The notes under the pieces were generated by a model. The model ran no database searches and was not told the DNA's origin. It saw only the letters and a program-made list of their open reading frames with translations. This document shows, one piece after another, positions 23,408-34,958 of a stretch of DNA of 35,685 nucleotides. Each line of letters opens with the position of its first letter. Within the stretch, counting starts at the first letter, position 1. Both the position numbers and the translations under genes were made by a program. The DNA comes from Desulfobacterales bacterium (GTDB taxonomy: Bacteria > Desulfobacterota > Desulfobulbia > Desulfobulbales > JAJRZW01), in the NCBI GenBank assembly GCA_026993265.1, contig JALWTY010000175.1, positions 1 to 35,685 of the forward strand, in the 5' to 3' direction.

Positions 23408-23445
23408 AAAGGGTTGCCGTGTAGTGCGGCAACCCTTTCTTTTTT
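23408..23445 (+). terminator. Intrinsic terminator after tRNA-Arg
   Basis: AAAGGGTTGCCG (23408-23419) pairs perfectly with CGGCAACCCTTT (23427-23438) around a 7-nt loop, followed by C and six T residues. On the other strand the A-run before the stem reads as T, so it may also end transcripts of the converging histidine kinase gene. Confidence 0.92.
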
Positions 23446-23477
23446 GCACAGGAGCCCGCCCAAGACGCCCGCGGATC

Positions 23478-26337
<2,860 letters not shown>

Positions 26338-26345
<8 letters not shown>

Positions 26346-26747
26346 CGCAGGATATAACCGTGGCGATCACCCGCCTTTCCTCGCGGGGGCCGTCGAATTC
26401 ACAGACAAAGATGTTCTGCCAGCGGGAAAGCCCCAGGCCGCCGTCGATGACCGGAACGGTCTCGGACGGCCCCACCAGCCCGGCCTTGAGGTGGCGTCGC
26501 CGTTGCCGTCCTGGCGGTCGTGTTCCCAGACGCCGCGGGGGGCGAGGCGGCGCAGCAGGGTGATGACGTCGTTCTGGACCGAATCGTCCCAGTTCTCCTG
26601 GATCATGACCGCTGCGGTGGCTCCCTGGACGTAGAGGCTGACGATGCCGTTTTTTATGCCGCTTCCGACCACGCCGTCGCGCACCTGGTTGGTGATGTCG
26701 ATGAGTTCCTCGCGGCTGCGGCTTGAGACCTTTACGGTGAAACGCAT
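26338..26747 (-). pseudogene. yjbQ: YjbQ/UPF0047 family protein, frameshifted
   Basis: The frame from ATG 26747 reads MRFTVKVSSRSREELIDIT and continues through GIVSLYVQGATAAVMIQENWD to RQDGNGDA, all typical of YjbQ. The family sequence then continues in another frame: HLKAGLVGPSETVPVIDG, SRWQNIFVCEFDGPREERR, ending at a TGA at 26338-26340 inside the kinase start region. One base is missing near 26493-26495 (GCCACC where GCCCACC is expected). Restoring it gives 136 residues, the normal length. YjbQ has been linked to thiamine phosphate synthase activity, with an uncertain main role. Either the gene is inactivated or the base was lost in assembly. The start has GGGAGGGG upstream. Confidence 0.82.
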
Positions 26748-26866
26748 GTCTTGCCCCTCCCGGTTGCGGCCTGTTAGAATCCGTGCCGGTTGACGGCGAT
26801 TCCGTCCCGGCAGCCTCTGTGGCCGTGACGGGAATATCTTAGTGAAAAAAAATATGAGGGCCAAGC

Positions 26867-27442
26867 ATGGAGCAGGAAAAAAACCGGTTCGGTCAGGTGT
26901 TTCTCCGTCCGGGGCGCGACAACACCGTTGCCGCCCTCGAGGTGATGCGGCGGGCGGTGGACGAGTTCGGCGTCGGCCAGGTTGTGGTGGCCTCGACCTT
27001 TGGCGACACCGGCCTCATGGCCGCGGAGGTTCTTTCCGGCGCGGCAAGGCTGGTGGTGGTGACTCACAACGTCGGTTTCAGGGAGCCGGGCGGGCTGGAA
27101 ATGCCACCAGAGACCAGGAACATGCTCATGGAGAAGGGCGCCCGGGTGCTCACCGGCACCATGCCGCTGCGCAATATCGGCACCGCGATCCGTTCGCTGC
27201 AGGGCTATTCCCAGCAGGATCTGATCGCCAACACCCTGCGGATATTCGGCCAGGGCGTCAAGGTCTGCGTCGAGATCGCGATGATGGCTGCCGACTGCGG
27301 CATGATAACCACGGATGACGTAATCTGCGTGGCAGGCACCGGCCGCGGGGCCGACACCGTGGCCTTGATCGCGCCGCAGCCATCCAACCGCCTCTTTGAC
27401 CTCAAGATCCGTCAGGTGCTTGTCAAGCCGTTCGATTTTTGA
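26867..27442 (+). CDS. Stand-alone pyruvate kinase C-terminal (alpha/beta) domain protein
   Basis: The 191-residue protein consists of the alpha/beta domain found at the C-terminus of pyruvate kinases, without the catalytic barrel. Recognisable parts are DNTVAALEVMRRAVDEFGVGQVVVAST, TFGDTGLMAAEVL, LVVVTHNVGF, and the late VICVAGTGRGADTVALIAPQPSNRLFDLKIRQVLVKP. Such free-standing domains are common in anaerobic bacteria and archaea. They are annotated as uncharacterised; a ligand-binding or regulatory role is only a guess. It diverges from yjbQ with about 120 bp between, and a small gene follows after 24 bp. Confidence 0.75.
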   Translation: MEQEKNRFGQVFLRPGRDNTVAALEVMRRAVDEFGVGQVVVASTFGDTGLMAAEVLSGAARLVVVTHNVGFREPGGLEMPPETRNMLMEKGARVLTGTMPLRNIGTAIRSLQGYSQQDLIANTLRIFGQGVKVCVEIAMMAADCGMITTDDVICVAGTGRGADTVALIAPQPSNRLFDLKIRQVLVKPFDF

Positions 27443-27466
27443 TTGTTTATGGGCTTAGGGGACGGT

Positions 27467-27685
27467 ATGGAGACCAGGATAAACAACGCCGAAGATGCCG
27501 AGGCCGCGGTGGAAAGGTGGCGCGGCCGCGCCGCCGCGGTCCAGGCCGGGCTCATTCGCGAGGCCGTGGCCCGGCTGGAGCTTGATCAGATGTACTACGA
27601 ACAGAAGGGCAACGGGCAGGGCACGAAACGCTGCGTCACCGCCATCGCGGTCCTGCGGGCGCGTCTCGCGGAGCTGGATGGTTGA
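27467..27685 (+). CDS. Small hypothetical protein (72 aa)
   Basis: The protein starts METRINNAEDAEAAVERW and is predicted to be mostly helical, with alternating Arg, Glu and Ala and a single QMYYEQKGNGQGTKRC segment. I do not recognise a family. ATG 27467 has TTAGGGGA about 5 bases upstream, and the gene follows the pyruvate-kinase-domain gene closely, so it is likely co-transcribed. Its stop lies 2 bp from the end of the converging TlpA-like gene. Codon use resembles its neighbours, which supports a real gene. Confidence 0.55.
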   Translation: METRINNAEDAEAAVERWRGRAAAVQAGLIREAVARLELDQMYYEQKGNGQGTKRCVTAIAVLRARLAELDG

Positions 27686-27687
27686 GG

Positions 27688-28203
27688 TCAGCGCATCCCC
27701 AGAACCGACCGGATGAGATCCCTCGCCCGGGGCGAGTTCCAGTCGTCCGCGCCGATGACCTTTTCCCGCAGGATGCCGTTGCGGTCCACTATGTAGGTTT
27801 CCGGCACCCCGGTGATGCCGTAGGCCTGGCCGGTGGTTCCTTCGGGGTCCATGAGAATGGGGAAGGTGTAGCCTTTTTTCCGCGCCATCATGGCGCCGTT
27901 GGCCGGGGAGTCGTTGACCAGGATGGTGAGCATGCGGAAATCCGGGTCCGGCGGCGCGGTGAAGAGACGCTGCATGGAGCCGAGCTCGGCCCGGCACGGC
28001 GGGCACCATGTGGCCCAGAAGTTTATCATCACCACCTTGCCGCGGTAGTCCGAGAGCCGGTGAGGCTTGCCGGAAAGATCGCGGAGGCTGAAGTCCGGCG
28101 CGGGCTGGCCGATGGATGGGCCTCCGGCCGGGCCGCCGTCCCGGCCGCAGCCTGTGGCGAAGAGGAGTATTACGGCCGCGGCGATGACTGCCAGCCGCCG
28201 CAT
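27688..28203 (-). CDS. TlpA/ResA-like thioredoxin lipoprotein
   Basis: The 171-residue protein begins with a lipoprotein signal peptide (MRRLAVIAAAVILLFATGC), so it is anchored to a membrane on the periplasmic side. The thioredoxin-fold domain has APDFSLRDLSGKPHRLSDY, the active site FWATWCPPCRAEL, and the cis-proline loop GVPETYIVD. TlpA/ResA proteins reduce disulfides in the envelope, often for cytochrome c maturation, but no cytochrome biogenesis gene is beside it. The start ATG 28203 overlaps the stop of the gene before it (TGATG), so the two are translated together. A GTG one codon earlier is an alternative. Confidence 0.88.
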   Translation of the reverse strand: MRRLAVIAAAVILLFATGCGRDGGPAGGPSIGQPAPDFSLRDLSGKPHRLSDYRGKVVMINFWATWCPPCRAELGSMQRLFTAPPDPDFRMLTILVNDSPANGAMMARKKGYTFPILMDPEGTTGQAYGITGVPETYIVDRNGILREKVIGADDWNSPRARDLIRSVLGMR

Positions 28204-28547
28204 CACTGCACCCCTGAGGTGTCGTTTTCGTCAAAGATCAGCTGGCGGTCGCGCTCGAACTGGAGACGGCTTATCTTTTCGCCGATCTCCTCCTCGCGCA
28301 CCCCCAGAACCCGGGCCAGATCCTCTATCCGGTAGCAGACCTCGCCGTTACGGTTCATGCCAGAGGGCTTGAGGTCGGGCAGGCAGTTGCAGGTGGCGGT
28401 CATGGAGGCGTTTTCTATCGCCTCCCTGGCCCAGGCCGGACCGTGGAGCATGAGCCATTCCACCGCCTCGGCCCAGAGGCGGCTGTCCACGGTGGGGCTC
28501 ATCACCACCTCCATAGCGCTTTCGAGGTTCCACTCTTCTCGGTTCAT
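28203..28547 (-). CDS. Hypothetical protein (114 aa), coupled to the TlpA-like gene
   Basis: The protein reads MNREEWNLESAMEVVMSP at the start and has no membrane segment or signal peptide. Its middle has CNC in TATCNCLPDLKPSG and a second part, RIEDLARVLGVREEEIGEKI, that looks like a short helix-turn-helix. I do not recognise the family. It overlaps the TlpA-like start by one base and shares its strand, which suggests a shared transcript. AAGGAG lies 9 bases before ATG 28547. It may be a small regulatory protein, without direct evidence. Confidence 0.65.
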   Translation of the reverse strand: MNREEWNLESAMEVVMSPTVDSRLWAEAVEWLMLHGPAWAREAIENASMTATCNCLPDLKPSGMNRNGEVCYRIEDLARVLGVREEEIGEKISRLQFERDRQLIFDENDTSGVQ

Positions 28548-28803
28548 CTCCGGATGCTCCTTCCTGAATTCGTGACGGCTTCGCGGTTTAATGAATCATC
28601 TCTTTGAAACAGGATGTTTTTCGGGGAAAATGCCTCTTCGCATAATTCACCGCCGTCCACTGGGCGTCCGACAGCGGGGCCAAGGCCTTTGCTTGCGGTT
28701 GCCCAATCTTTGCGGCAGAATAACACTTTGAGACGGTCTTGGCCATATCCCGGCCTTGTTTTTGCCGTCGTTTTGGACGCTGAAACCAGCGGCAGGAGGG
28801 GGC
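28548..28803. other. Intergenic region with a second-family repeat fragment
   Basis: CCTGAATTCGTGACGG at 28563-28578 matches the start of the repeats at 9169 and 29287. The rest of the 256 bp holds no gene. It lies between two divergent genes and so must contain promoters for both, but no convincing pair of hexamers was found. Confidence 0.4.
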
Positions 28804-29298
28804 ATGAAACAGACATCACCCATGTGGTCGGCAATCTTCGGCCGCAAGGAAAAAGAGCGGGACGCGGCCCTGCTCCTGCGGCAGGTTCCGGTGTTCAGCG
28901 GCCTTTCCCGGCGGGAACTAGCCATGCTGGTCGAGATCGGCCACCGCCGCGCCTATGAGTCCGGGGAATACATATTCCGTAAGGGACAGCCGGGCGCGGC
29001 CATGTTCGTGGTCAACCGCGGCCTGGTCCGCATCCTCGACCAGGGACCGGACGGCGAGGTGGAGCTGGCCGAGATCGGCGGACAGGGTTTTTTCGGCGAA
29101 CTGGCCCTGCTGGACGATTCTCCCCGTTCCGCCTCTGCCCGGGCCGAGACCGAGACCGACCTCTACGCCTTTTTCCGGGTCGATCTCGAGGAGTTTCTCG
29201 CCGCCTTTCCCCAGACCGGGCTGCAGGTCTACCGTGGGCTGGCCCATGTGATCGGCGAGCGTTTGCGGGCGATGAACGAGCAGTTGCTGAATCCGTGA
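28804..29298 (+). CDS. Cyclic nucleotide-binding domain protein without a DNA-binding domain
   Basis: The 164-residue protein consists of one cNMP-binding domain of the CRP/FNR fold. It has LLRQVPVFSGLSRRELAMLVEIG, the beta-barrel turn ESGEYIFRKGQPG, and the phosphate-binding cassette GFFGELALLDDSPRSASARAET, with the Glu and Arg that hold the nucleotide. No helix-turn-helix follows, so it is not a transcription factor in itself. It may regulate a partner protein such as the permease encoded downstream. ATG 28804 has GCAGGAGGGGG just upstream. The stop codon falls inside a second-family repeat, which therefore encodes the last residues LLNP. Confidence 0.85.
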   Translation: MKQTSPMWSAIFGRKEKERDAALLLRQVPVFSGLSRRELAMLVEIGHRRAYESGEYIFRKGQPGAAMFVVNRGLVRILDQGPDGEVELAEIGGQGFFGELALLDDSPRSASARAETETDLYAFFRVDLEEFLAAFPQTGLQVYRGLAHVIGERLRAMNEQLLNP

Positions 29299-29341
29299 GC
29301 GTTCCGGATCGGGCCGGGTTGCCGGAGGTTGCCGGAGACGC
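29287..29341 (+). repeat. CTGAATCCGTGAG-family repeat over the cNMP gene stop codon
   Basis: GCTGAATCCGTGAGCGTTCC is followed by GGATCGGGCC and by two GGTTGCCGGAG-like units. The stop codon TGA at 29296-29298 lies inside it. It shares the order CTGAAT-CGTGAG-GTTC-CGGGCC with 9169-9205. Confidence 0.5.
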
Positions 29342-29428
29342 CGGTGGAAACGGTTGTTAAGGGTCTGTCAAACCTGGTGGTAATACATGAAACAACGCAG
29401 CAACGTTCATCGCCCGCGCGAGGCCCTA

Positions 29429-30721
29429 ATGGATTCATGCGGTTGCTTAACGGTTGACGAGGAGCGGGCCCGGCAGCGCCGCAGGAGAATCGTCTTTGCC
29501 CTGACCGCGGCCGCGGCCGCGGCCCTGGCCGTATTCCTGCTGCTCACTCTGCGGCGTCTGATCCTGCCGGTGGTCATCGGCGGCGGTTTCGCCTACATAT
29601 GCAAACCCCTGATAGACTACCTGCGCAGGCGCGGCCTGCCGCGGCCTGTTGCGATAGCCGTCCTCTTTGCCGGCTTCTGTGCGGTGCTGTATACCCTGAT
29701 AAGCCTGGGCGCGCATCTCGTTCCGGACCGCAAGGGAGAGCTTGAGCTGCAGATAAGGGCCCGCTACCGCATCCACCAGCGTTACGAACAGCTCATGGGG
29801 CTTGCGAACGGCGGCAGGGGCAACCTGCTCTATTCACTGGTGGGGCGCGAGGTGGCCCCGCTGATGGCCAGCATTGACCGGGCCCTGAGGCTTTCCGAGG
29901 AAGAGCACGCCCTGGTGGCCCGTATGTATCTGCGCCCTGATGATGGCGGCGGTTTCCCGGAACGGTACTGGCGTTACCATCTGGCCAACCGCAAACGCGA
30001 TCAGGGCGCAACCGCCGCCGTGACGGCCGGCGCCAGGCCGGAGGAAGACGGGGAGCGGCCCGACGCGCATTATGGCGGCGTCATCCTCTCGCTTCTTGAC
30101 GCGGTCAGCCTGTGGCTCGTGACTCCGCTGGTTTTTCTCATCCTGCTGTTCGACCGCGGCAGGCTGCGCAAGGGGGTTGTGCGCATGGTTCCGAACCGCT
30201 ATTTCGAGCCGACCCTGACGGTTATCGCCAGGATCGACCAGGCCCTGGGGAGGTATCTGCGCGGCACCGCGCTCGAGTGTTTCATGGTGGGAGCGAGTCT
30301 GTTCGTCTGCATGGTGTTGGTGGGGCTCGACCTCCGCTGGTCCGCGGCCATCGGCATCATCGCCGGGCTCGCCAACGCCATTCCCTTCCTTGGCCCGGCA
30401 ATCGGCCTTGCCGTAGGGCTCCTGTACGCGATCATGGCCGAGGACGTATCCCCGGTGCTGCCATTTATCTCGGGCGACGACCTGGTCTTCGCGGTGGTGG
30501 CGGCGGTGGGGGTGGTCCAGCTTCTCGACAACGGTCTTTTCCAGCCCTATATCCTGGGCTCCGCCGTTGACCTGCACCCCCTGGCGGTGACCATAGGGGT
30601 CATGGGCGGGGCCATGCTTTTCGGGTTCGGCGGCATGCTCCTGGCCGTGCCGGTGATGATGATCTTCCGGGTGGTGTTGTCAACCCTGTTCGAGCAGATG
30701 CGGGCATATCAGATAATTTGA
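29429..30721 (+). CDS. AI-2E family transporter
   Basis: The 430-residue membrane protein belongs to the PerM/TqsA family. It begins with two adjacent hydrophobic stretches, has a long variable soluble loop (about residues 95-215), then a membrane block with LLFDRGRLRKGVVRMVPNRYF and IGIIAGLANAIPFLGPAIGLAVG, and ends with ILGSAVDLHPLAVTIGVMGGAMLFG. Members export signals such as autoinducer-2 or act as ion carriers; the sequence cannot say which. I choose ATG 29429 because GCGAGG lies 6 bases upstream; an ATG 14 codons earlier has none. The 3' end overlaps the converging receiver-domain gene by 13 bp. The cNMP-binding protein upstream may regulate it. Confidence 0.85.
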   Translation: MDSCGCLTVDEERARQRRRRIVFALTAAAAAALAVFLLLTLRRLILPVVIGGGFAYICKPLIDYLRRRGLPRPVAIAVLFAGFCAVLYTLISLGAHLVPDRKGELELQIRARYRIHQRYEQLMGLANGGRGNLLYSLVGREVAPLMASIDRALRLSEEEHALVARMYLRPDDGGGFPERYWRYHLANRKRDQGATAAVTAGARPEEDGERPDAHYGGVILSLLDAVSLWLVTPLVFLILLFDRGRLRKGVVRMVPNRYFEPTLTVIARIDQALGRYLRGTALECFMVGASLFVCMVLVGLDLRWSAAIGIIAGLANAIPFLGPAIGLAVGLLYAIMAEDVSPVLPFISGDDLVFAVVAAVGVVQLLDNGLFQPYILGSAVDLHPLAVTIGVMGGAMLFGFGGMLLAVPVMMIFRVVLSTLFEQMRAYQII

Positions 30722-31128
30722 CGGTCCTTCCGGTTCCCGTCTTCCGGTTCGTCGGCGTCGAGCACGCTTCTTATCTTGCGGGCCAGTTCCGGTGGGGTAA
30801 CGGGTTTGGCCAGGTAGTGGAGCCCTTGGTCGAGGATACCGTAGTGGGTGATGGTGTTTTCCGTGTAACCGGACATAAAGACCACCCGGAGCCCCGGTTT
30901 CAAGGCCTTCATCGCCTCGGCCAAGGCTCGGCCGTTCATACCCGGCATGACCACGTCGGTCAGGAGGAGATCGATCGCGGCCATTTGTTTTTTGCCTATC
31001 TCCAGGGCTTCGTCCCCGTCCGCGGCCGAAAGGCAGGTGTAGCCCAGGGCCGTGAGAACGTCGGCGATTAACCGGCGGATGTTCGCATCGTCGTCCACCA
31101 CCAGAATGGTTTCATTCCCGCGGGGCAC
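30709..31128 (-). CDS. Receiver domain fragment of the disrupted hybrid kinase
   Basis: This 139-residue frame is a complete receiver: [12 protein letters not shown] with the acidic pocket, the phospho-acceptor Asp in LLLTDVVMPGMNG, the switch Ser in FMSGYTENT and Lys in LAKPVTPPE. It could start at a GTG at 31128. However, the same frame continues upstream with [19 protein letters not shown], the normal end of the HATPase domain encoded in the neighbouring frame. It was therefore the C-terminal part of a hybrid kinase. If translated from its own GTG it could act as a separate single-domain regulator. It overlaps the end of the converging permease gene by 13 bp. Confidence 0.72.
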   Translation of the reverse strand: MPRGNETILVVDDDANIRRLIADVLTALGYTCLSAADGDEALEIGKKQMAAIDLLLTDVVMPGMNGRALAEAMKALKPGLRVVFMSGYTENTITHYGILDQGLHYLAKPVTPPELARKIRSVLDADEPEDGNRKDRQII

Positions 31129-33218
31129 GGGGACGGTGTTTCGTCGGCCCCCGCCTTCCTCCGGCCGCTTGTCGCTGGCCGGGAAGTATATCTTGAAGGT
31201 AGTGCCCCGGCCGGGCTGGGCTCGCTGTACACGTAGATATGGCCGTTGTGCTGTCTGACAATGCCGTACACTGTGGCCAGCCCCAGCCCGGTGCCTTTGC
31301 CCTTTTCCTTGGTGGTGAAGAAGGGGTCGAAGATGTGGTTGAGGGTCTCCCGGTCCATGCCGCTGCCGTTGTCACTCACCGTCAGGCAGACGTAGGCCCC
31401 GGCCGTGACTCCGGGATGGATGCGGACGTAGTCTTCGCCGAGTTCGGTATCTGCGGTCTCGATGAGCAGCGTGCCCCCATCGGGCATGGCGTCGCGGGCG
31501 TTGACCGCGAGATTCATCAGCACCTGCTCGATCTGGCCGGGATCTGCCTCGATCGTGCCCTCTGCCGTGAGCTCGGTGGTGACGCTTATGTCCTCGCCGA
31601 GCATCTTGCCGAGGATCTTCAGGAGGTCGCTGACAACGGTGTTGATCGCCAGCGCCTTTATCTCCAGGATCTGTTTGCGGCTGAAGGCCAGGAGCTGGCG
31701 GGTCAGGGCCGCGGCCTTGCGGCCGGCGCTGCGGATGATTTCGACCTGTTCCCGGCGCGGGTCGGCCTCCTCCATGCCGGCGATAAGCAGCTCGCTGTAA
31801 CCGAGGATAGTGGTGAGGACGTTGTTGAAGTCGTGGGCCACCCCGCCGGCGAGCCTACCGATGGACTCCATCTTCTGGGCTTGGCGGAGCTGTTCCTCCA
31901 GTCGGCGTTGTTCGGTGATGTCGATACCCACCCCGATTAGGAAAATCTTTCCGTCGGTCCTGAGGATGGCGCCGGTGAGGTAATAGGGGATTGTTTTTCC
32001 TCCGAGTTCGAGTTCGGCCTCGACCGCTTCGACCGCCTCGGTCGCACCCTCGCCTCCCTTGAGCAAGGCACTGATTACGTGGGCGACCTTTTCCCGGTCC
32101 TTTTTCACGACCCAGTCCAGGGGATGGCGGCCGCGGATCTCTTCCTCGCTCAGCCCCGATCGCTGGCGAAGATTGCGGTTCCAGCTCAGCATCCGCTTCC
32201 CGTCTTCATAGACGTAGAAGATCCCGGGCAGGGTTTCTATCACCACCTCGATGAACCGTCTGGCCTCTTCCAACTCCCGGGTGCGCAGGGCCACGGCCCG
32301 GCTCAGCCTGCGGTTGAAGAGCAGGAGGAGTACTCCGGCCAGGACCGCGGCCGCGGCCGCGGCCAGCAGTCCCCACAAGATTCTGCGGTCGAGCGGCTGC
32401 GGCCCGGGACGGTAGAGGAACCCCTCGAGCGAATAGCCGGGATCGAGCATCCCCAGCTTGACAAGGGTGTCGGCAATGTGGCGCCAACGGCCCGGGTTCA
32501 TGTGGCCGATTTCGATGAAACGGGGCTGCATCAGTTCCCGCATGGTTTTTGCTTCGTGGAGCAGGGCTGCACGCGACAGGCGGGTGGGATATTTTGCGAT
32601 GATGAGATCGGCGATCTCCTCGGGATGGGTCATGGCGTACTCCCAGCCCCGGAGACTTGCGGCCAGGAACTTTTTTACCAGTTCCGGGTGTTCCCGGATC
32701 TCCTTTTCGGTGGTGAACAGGCAGTCGCCGTAGAAATCGATCCCGTAGGATATCGGCCGGAGCACGGTGAAATCCACTCCCATCTGCCGGAGGATGAAGG
32801 GCCGGTCGGTGAGATACCCGGCCGCGGCCGCCACTCGGCCACTGGTCAGGTCATTTATGTCCCAGGTGTGGGGGACAATCCTCACCCGCCCCTTTTTGAT
32901 TCCCTCGCTCGCGAGCATCGCCCGGATCTCGGCGTTACCGTCCGGCCGGAGCATGATGGTCCGGCCGGCGAGATCGTGGGGATTGGTGATCCCCGAGTCC
33001 TGGAGGGCGAACAGGGCCTCGGGCGAGTGTTGGAAGATTGCCGCCAGGGCCACTATCGGCCGGCCTTTCTGCCGTTCGATGAGCATCGCCGGCATGTCGA
33101 CTGCGAAGTCGGCCCGCCCGGATACGAGTTCATCAGGGATGTCTACCCCCCGGCCATCCCTGCCGCAGCCGTACCCGGAGCCCGGCGGCGGCGTAATACT
33201 TTTGGGCGACGGCTGCAT
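31068..33218 (-). CDS. Main body of the disrupted THI5-like sensor kinase
   Basis: From about residue 25 this frame encodes most of a THI5/NMT1-type binding domain ([21 protein letters not shown] through [15 protein letters not shown]). One membrane helix follows ([22 protein letters not shown]), then a PAS domain ([19 protein letters not shown]), HisKA with [21 protein letters not shown], and HATPase with [21 protein letters not shown] and [13 protein letters not shown]. The first 23 residues are read in the wrong frame. The last 55 residues after YVYSEPSP are out of frame because of the 5-bp duplication. Such kinases are thought to sense small periplasmic ligands through the binding domain; which one is unknown. 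Confidence 0.75.
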   Translation of the reverse strand: MQPSPKSITPPPGSGYGCGRDGRGVDIPDELVSGRADFAVDMPAMLIERQKGRPIVALAAIFQHSPEALFALQDSGITNPHDLAGRTIMLRPDGNAEIRAMLASEGIKKGRVRIVPHTWDINDLTSGRVAAAAGYLTDRPFILRQMGVDFTVLRPISYGIDFYGDCLFTTEKEIREHPELVKKFLAASLRGWEYAMTHPEEIADLIIAKYPTRLSRAALLHEAKTMRELMQPRFIEIGHMNPGRWRHIADTLVKLGMLDPGYSLEGFLYRPGPQPLDRRILWGLLAAAAAAVLAGVLLLLFNRRLSRAVALRTRELEEARRFIEVVIETLPGIFYVYEDGKRMLSWNRNLRQRSGLSEEEIRGRHPLDWVVKKDREKVAHVISALLKGGEGATEAVEAVEAELELGGKTIPYYLTGAILRTDGKIFLIGVGIDITEQRRLEEQLRQAQKMESIGRLAGGVAHDFNNVLTTILGYSELLIAGMEEADPRREQVEIIRSAGRKAAALTRQLLAFSRKQILEIKALAINTVVSDLLKILGKMLGEDISVTTELTAEGTIEADPGQIEQVLMNLAVNARDAMPDGGTLLIETADTELGEDYVRIHPGVTAGAYVCLTVSDNGSGMDRETLNHIFDPFFTTKEKGKGTGLGLATVYGIVRQHNGHIYVYSEPSPAGALPSRYTSRPATSGRRKAGADETPSPCPAGMKPFWWWTTMRTSAG

Positions 33219-33351
33219 AGTATCCGGCGAACTGGAATTGGTGCCGCCATTTTAGCTGCAGGGTCACGGTTCCGGGGGGCGCGGCCCGTGACGCCGTAAC
33301 GGGGGAAAGAAGCGCGACGACAAGGAGATATGCGAGAATCTGCCGGCGCAT
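33133..33351 (-). pseudogene. N-terminal fragment of the disrupted sensor kinase
   Basis: The frame begins MRRQILAYLLVVALLSPVTA, a signal peptide, and enters the binding domain with [21 protein letters not shown] and [12 protein letters not shown], a sequence typical of THI5-like proteins. It then stops three codons after a run of six G residues, while the expected continuation [11 protein letters not shown] lies in the next frame. One base fewer in the G-run would join them. The start lies 4 bp past the chemoreceptor stop codon. Confidence 0.75.
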
Positions 33352-33355
33352 GGAG

Positions 33356-34846
33356 TCACCGGGAGTTCCTGTTGATGAGGCGGGATAGGTTTGCAATGTT
33401 GCGGCGCAGGGCCTCCGCCTGCTCGGTGAGCTTTCTCGCGGTGCCGGCGCTCTGATCGGAGCCGGAGGCCATCTGCTGGGCGCCGTGGTCCATTTCCGTT
33501 ATCGCCTTGTTGATCTGTTCGATGCCGGCGGCCTGCTCGTGGGAGGCGGTGACGATCTCCCCCACAAGGGAGGCGGCCCTGGCCGAGCTTTCCGCAACCC
33601 TGGAAAGGGCTTCCACCACCTTCTCGGTATGGGAAAGCCCTTCGTGAACGTTGCGGATTGAACGTTCGACCAGGGCGGCGGTATTGCCCGCCGATTCGCC
33701 GGTTCTGCGGGCAAGGCTCCTGACCTCGTCCGCTACCACGGCGAAGCCGGCCCCGGCCTCTCCGGCCCTGGCCGCTTCCACGGCCGCGTTCAGGGCCAGC
33801 AGGTTGGTCTGAAAGGCGATGTCCTCGATGTCGCGGATGATGCTGCTGATTTCGTCGCTGTCCTTTTTGATCCTGTCCATGCTGGCCCGCATGGCCTTCA
33901 TGGCGCCGCCTGCGTCTTCGGTTACCTGGCGGTTTTCCTGCATGGCCCGGTCCGCTTCGGTGGAGTTGGCGTCGTTCTGCCGGATCATGGCGTTGATCTC
34001 CTCGATCGAGGCGCTGGTCTCTTCGATGGCGGCCGATATCTCGGCCGCCATCTCCGCAAGGGACTGGGCCGCGTCAGATGACGCCGCCGCCTCGCTCGTG
34101 ATCTGGTCGGTGCTCTGGTCCAGGTCGCGCACCACCCGGCCGATGAGCCTGACGGTGGCGTTTGACAGCATCAGGGTTGCGGCGATGACTACCACCACCG
34201 CAAGCACGGCCCCGCCGGTGTAGACAATGCTGATGATCCGCGAGCGCGTGTTGGCCTCGGCCTCTATGGTGTCGGCGGCGGCACGCAGCTGATCTATCAG
34301 TTTCTTGCTGGAGGAGAGAAAGGCCATGTAGCGGTCGTAATATATTTCGTCTACCAGCTCTCCGGCCAGCTCCTCGTTTTCCTTTTCTATTGCGGGAAGC
34401 AGCCTTTTTTTCAGAACCCGGCGCATGTCGTCCCAGCGTTTCTCGCACGCGGCGAGCCCCTTCAGCACCGCCGCGCCGCCGTCCTCATGGCAGTCGGCGC
34501 ACGAGGTGGTGACGCCGCCCCCGCCCTGGTGGTAGGCGCGCAGCCCGGCCAGGAGCTCGTCTATCCTCGCGGTCATCTTGCGCACGGTCTCGGTCTTGTA
34601 GTCTTCGTAACTCCACATGGCGGAGAAGACGTTGCTGTTCAACAGGTTGAGATTCGCCCGGATGCGGGCGAGCTGGTCTACGTATGAGGTCTTTATGGCG
34701 ATGCCGCGGTAGAGCGGGCTGCCGATCCTGACCGTGTGGATGCCGTACACGCCGAGGGCTGCGCCGCAGGCCAGGGAAAAACCGGTGAAGGCGACGATAA
34801 GGAGCAGTTTTTCCTTAAGGGTAAGGCGGGAAAAGAATCCGGACAT
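33356..34846 (-). CDS. Methyl-accepting chemotaxis protein with a periplasmic haem-c motif
   Basis: The 496-residue receptor has membrane helices at about residues 13-35 and 205-228. The periplasmic domain between them is helical and carries CADCH at residues 116-120, the CxxCH motif that binds haem c covalently. The cytoplasmic part is a standard signalling domain with the hairpin tip [38 protein letters not shown]. No HAMP domain is obvious between membrane and signalling parts. Haem-containing chemoreceptors such as DcrA of Desulfovibrio respond to oxygen or redox state, so a similar role is inferred. ATG 34846 has TAGGAGG upstream. The sensor kinase gene begins 4 bp after the stop. Confidence 0.9.
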   Translation of the reverse strand: MSGFFSRLTLKEKLLLIVAFTGFSLACGAALGVYGIHTVRIGSPLYRGIAIKTSYVDQLARIRANLNLLNSNVFSAMWSYEDYKTETVRKMTARIDELLAGLRAYHQGGGGVTTSCADCHEDGGAAVLKGLAACEKRWDDMRRVLKKRLLPAIEKENEELAGELVDEIYYDRYMAFLSSSKKLIDQLRAAADTIEAEANTRSRIISIVYTGGAVLAVVVVIAATLMLSNATVRLIGRVVRDLDQSTDQITSEAAASSDAAQSLAEMAAEISAAIEETSASIEEINAMIRQNDANSTEADRAMQENRQVTEDAGGAMKAMRASMDRIKKDSDEISSIIRDIEDIAFQTNLLALNAAVEAARAGEAGAGFAVVADEVRSLARRTGESAGNTAALVERSIRNVHEGLSHTEKVVEALSRVAESSARAASLVGEIVTASHEQAAGIEQINKAITEMDHGAQQMASGSDQSAGTARKLTEQAEALRRNIANLSRLINRNSR

Positions 34847-34909
34847 ACAATAAACCTCCTAACGTGTTTTGGCTCTCGTCCCCTGTGTCTTTTGAGACAG
34901 ACGATAATA

Positions 34910-34918
34910 ATTGTACCA
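34910..34918 (-). promoter_or_regulatory. Possible extended -10 promoter for the chemoreceptor operon
   Basis: On the minus strand TGGTACAAT gives an extended -10 (TGn plus TACAAT). No -35 box matches at the usual distance. Transcription would start near 34903 and leave a leader of about 57 nt containing a small TGTCT/AGACA hairpin. Confidence 0.4.
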
Positions 34919-34958
34919 CAGCGTGAATTTGAGAAAGGAAGGCTGCAATTGAGGAAAA

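Larger units (their letters stand above)
30709..33351 (-). pseudogene. THI5-like sensor hybrid histidine kinase, disrupted by two frameshifts
   Basis: Three adjacent frames form one gene when two small insertions are removed: one extra G in a run of six near 33146-33151, and a 5-bp tandem duplication (GGGCT twice, plus strand 31213-31222). The region is 2643 bp; subtracting 1 and 5 leaves 2637 bp, exactly 879 codons. The rebuilt protein would be a signal peptide, a THI5/NMT1 substrate-binding domain, a membrane helix, PAS, HisKA, HATPase and REC. It starts 4 bp after the stop of the chemoreceptor gene, so the two form one unit. Confidence 0.8.
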
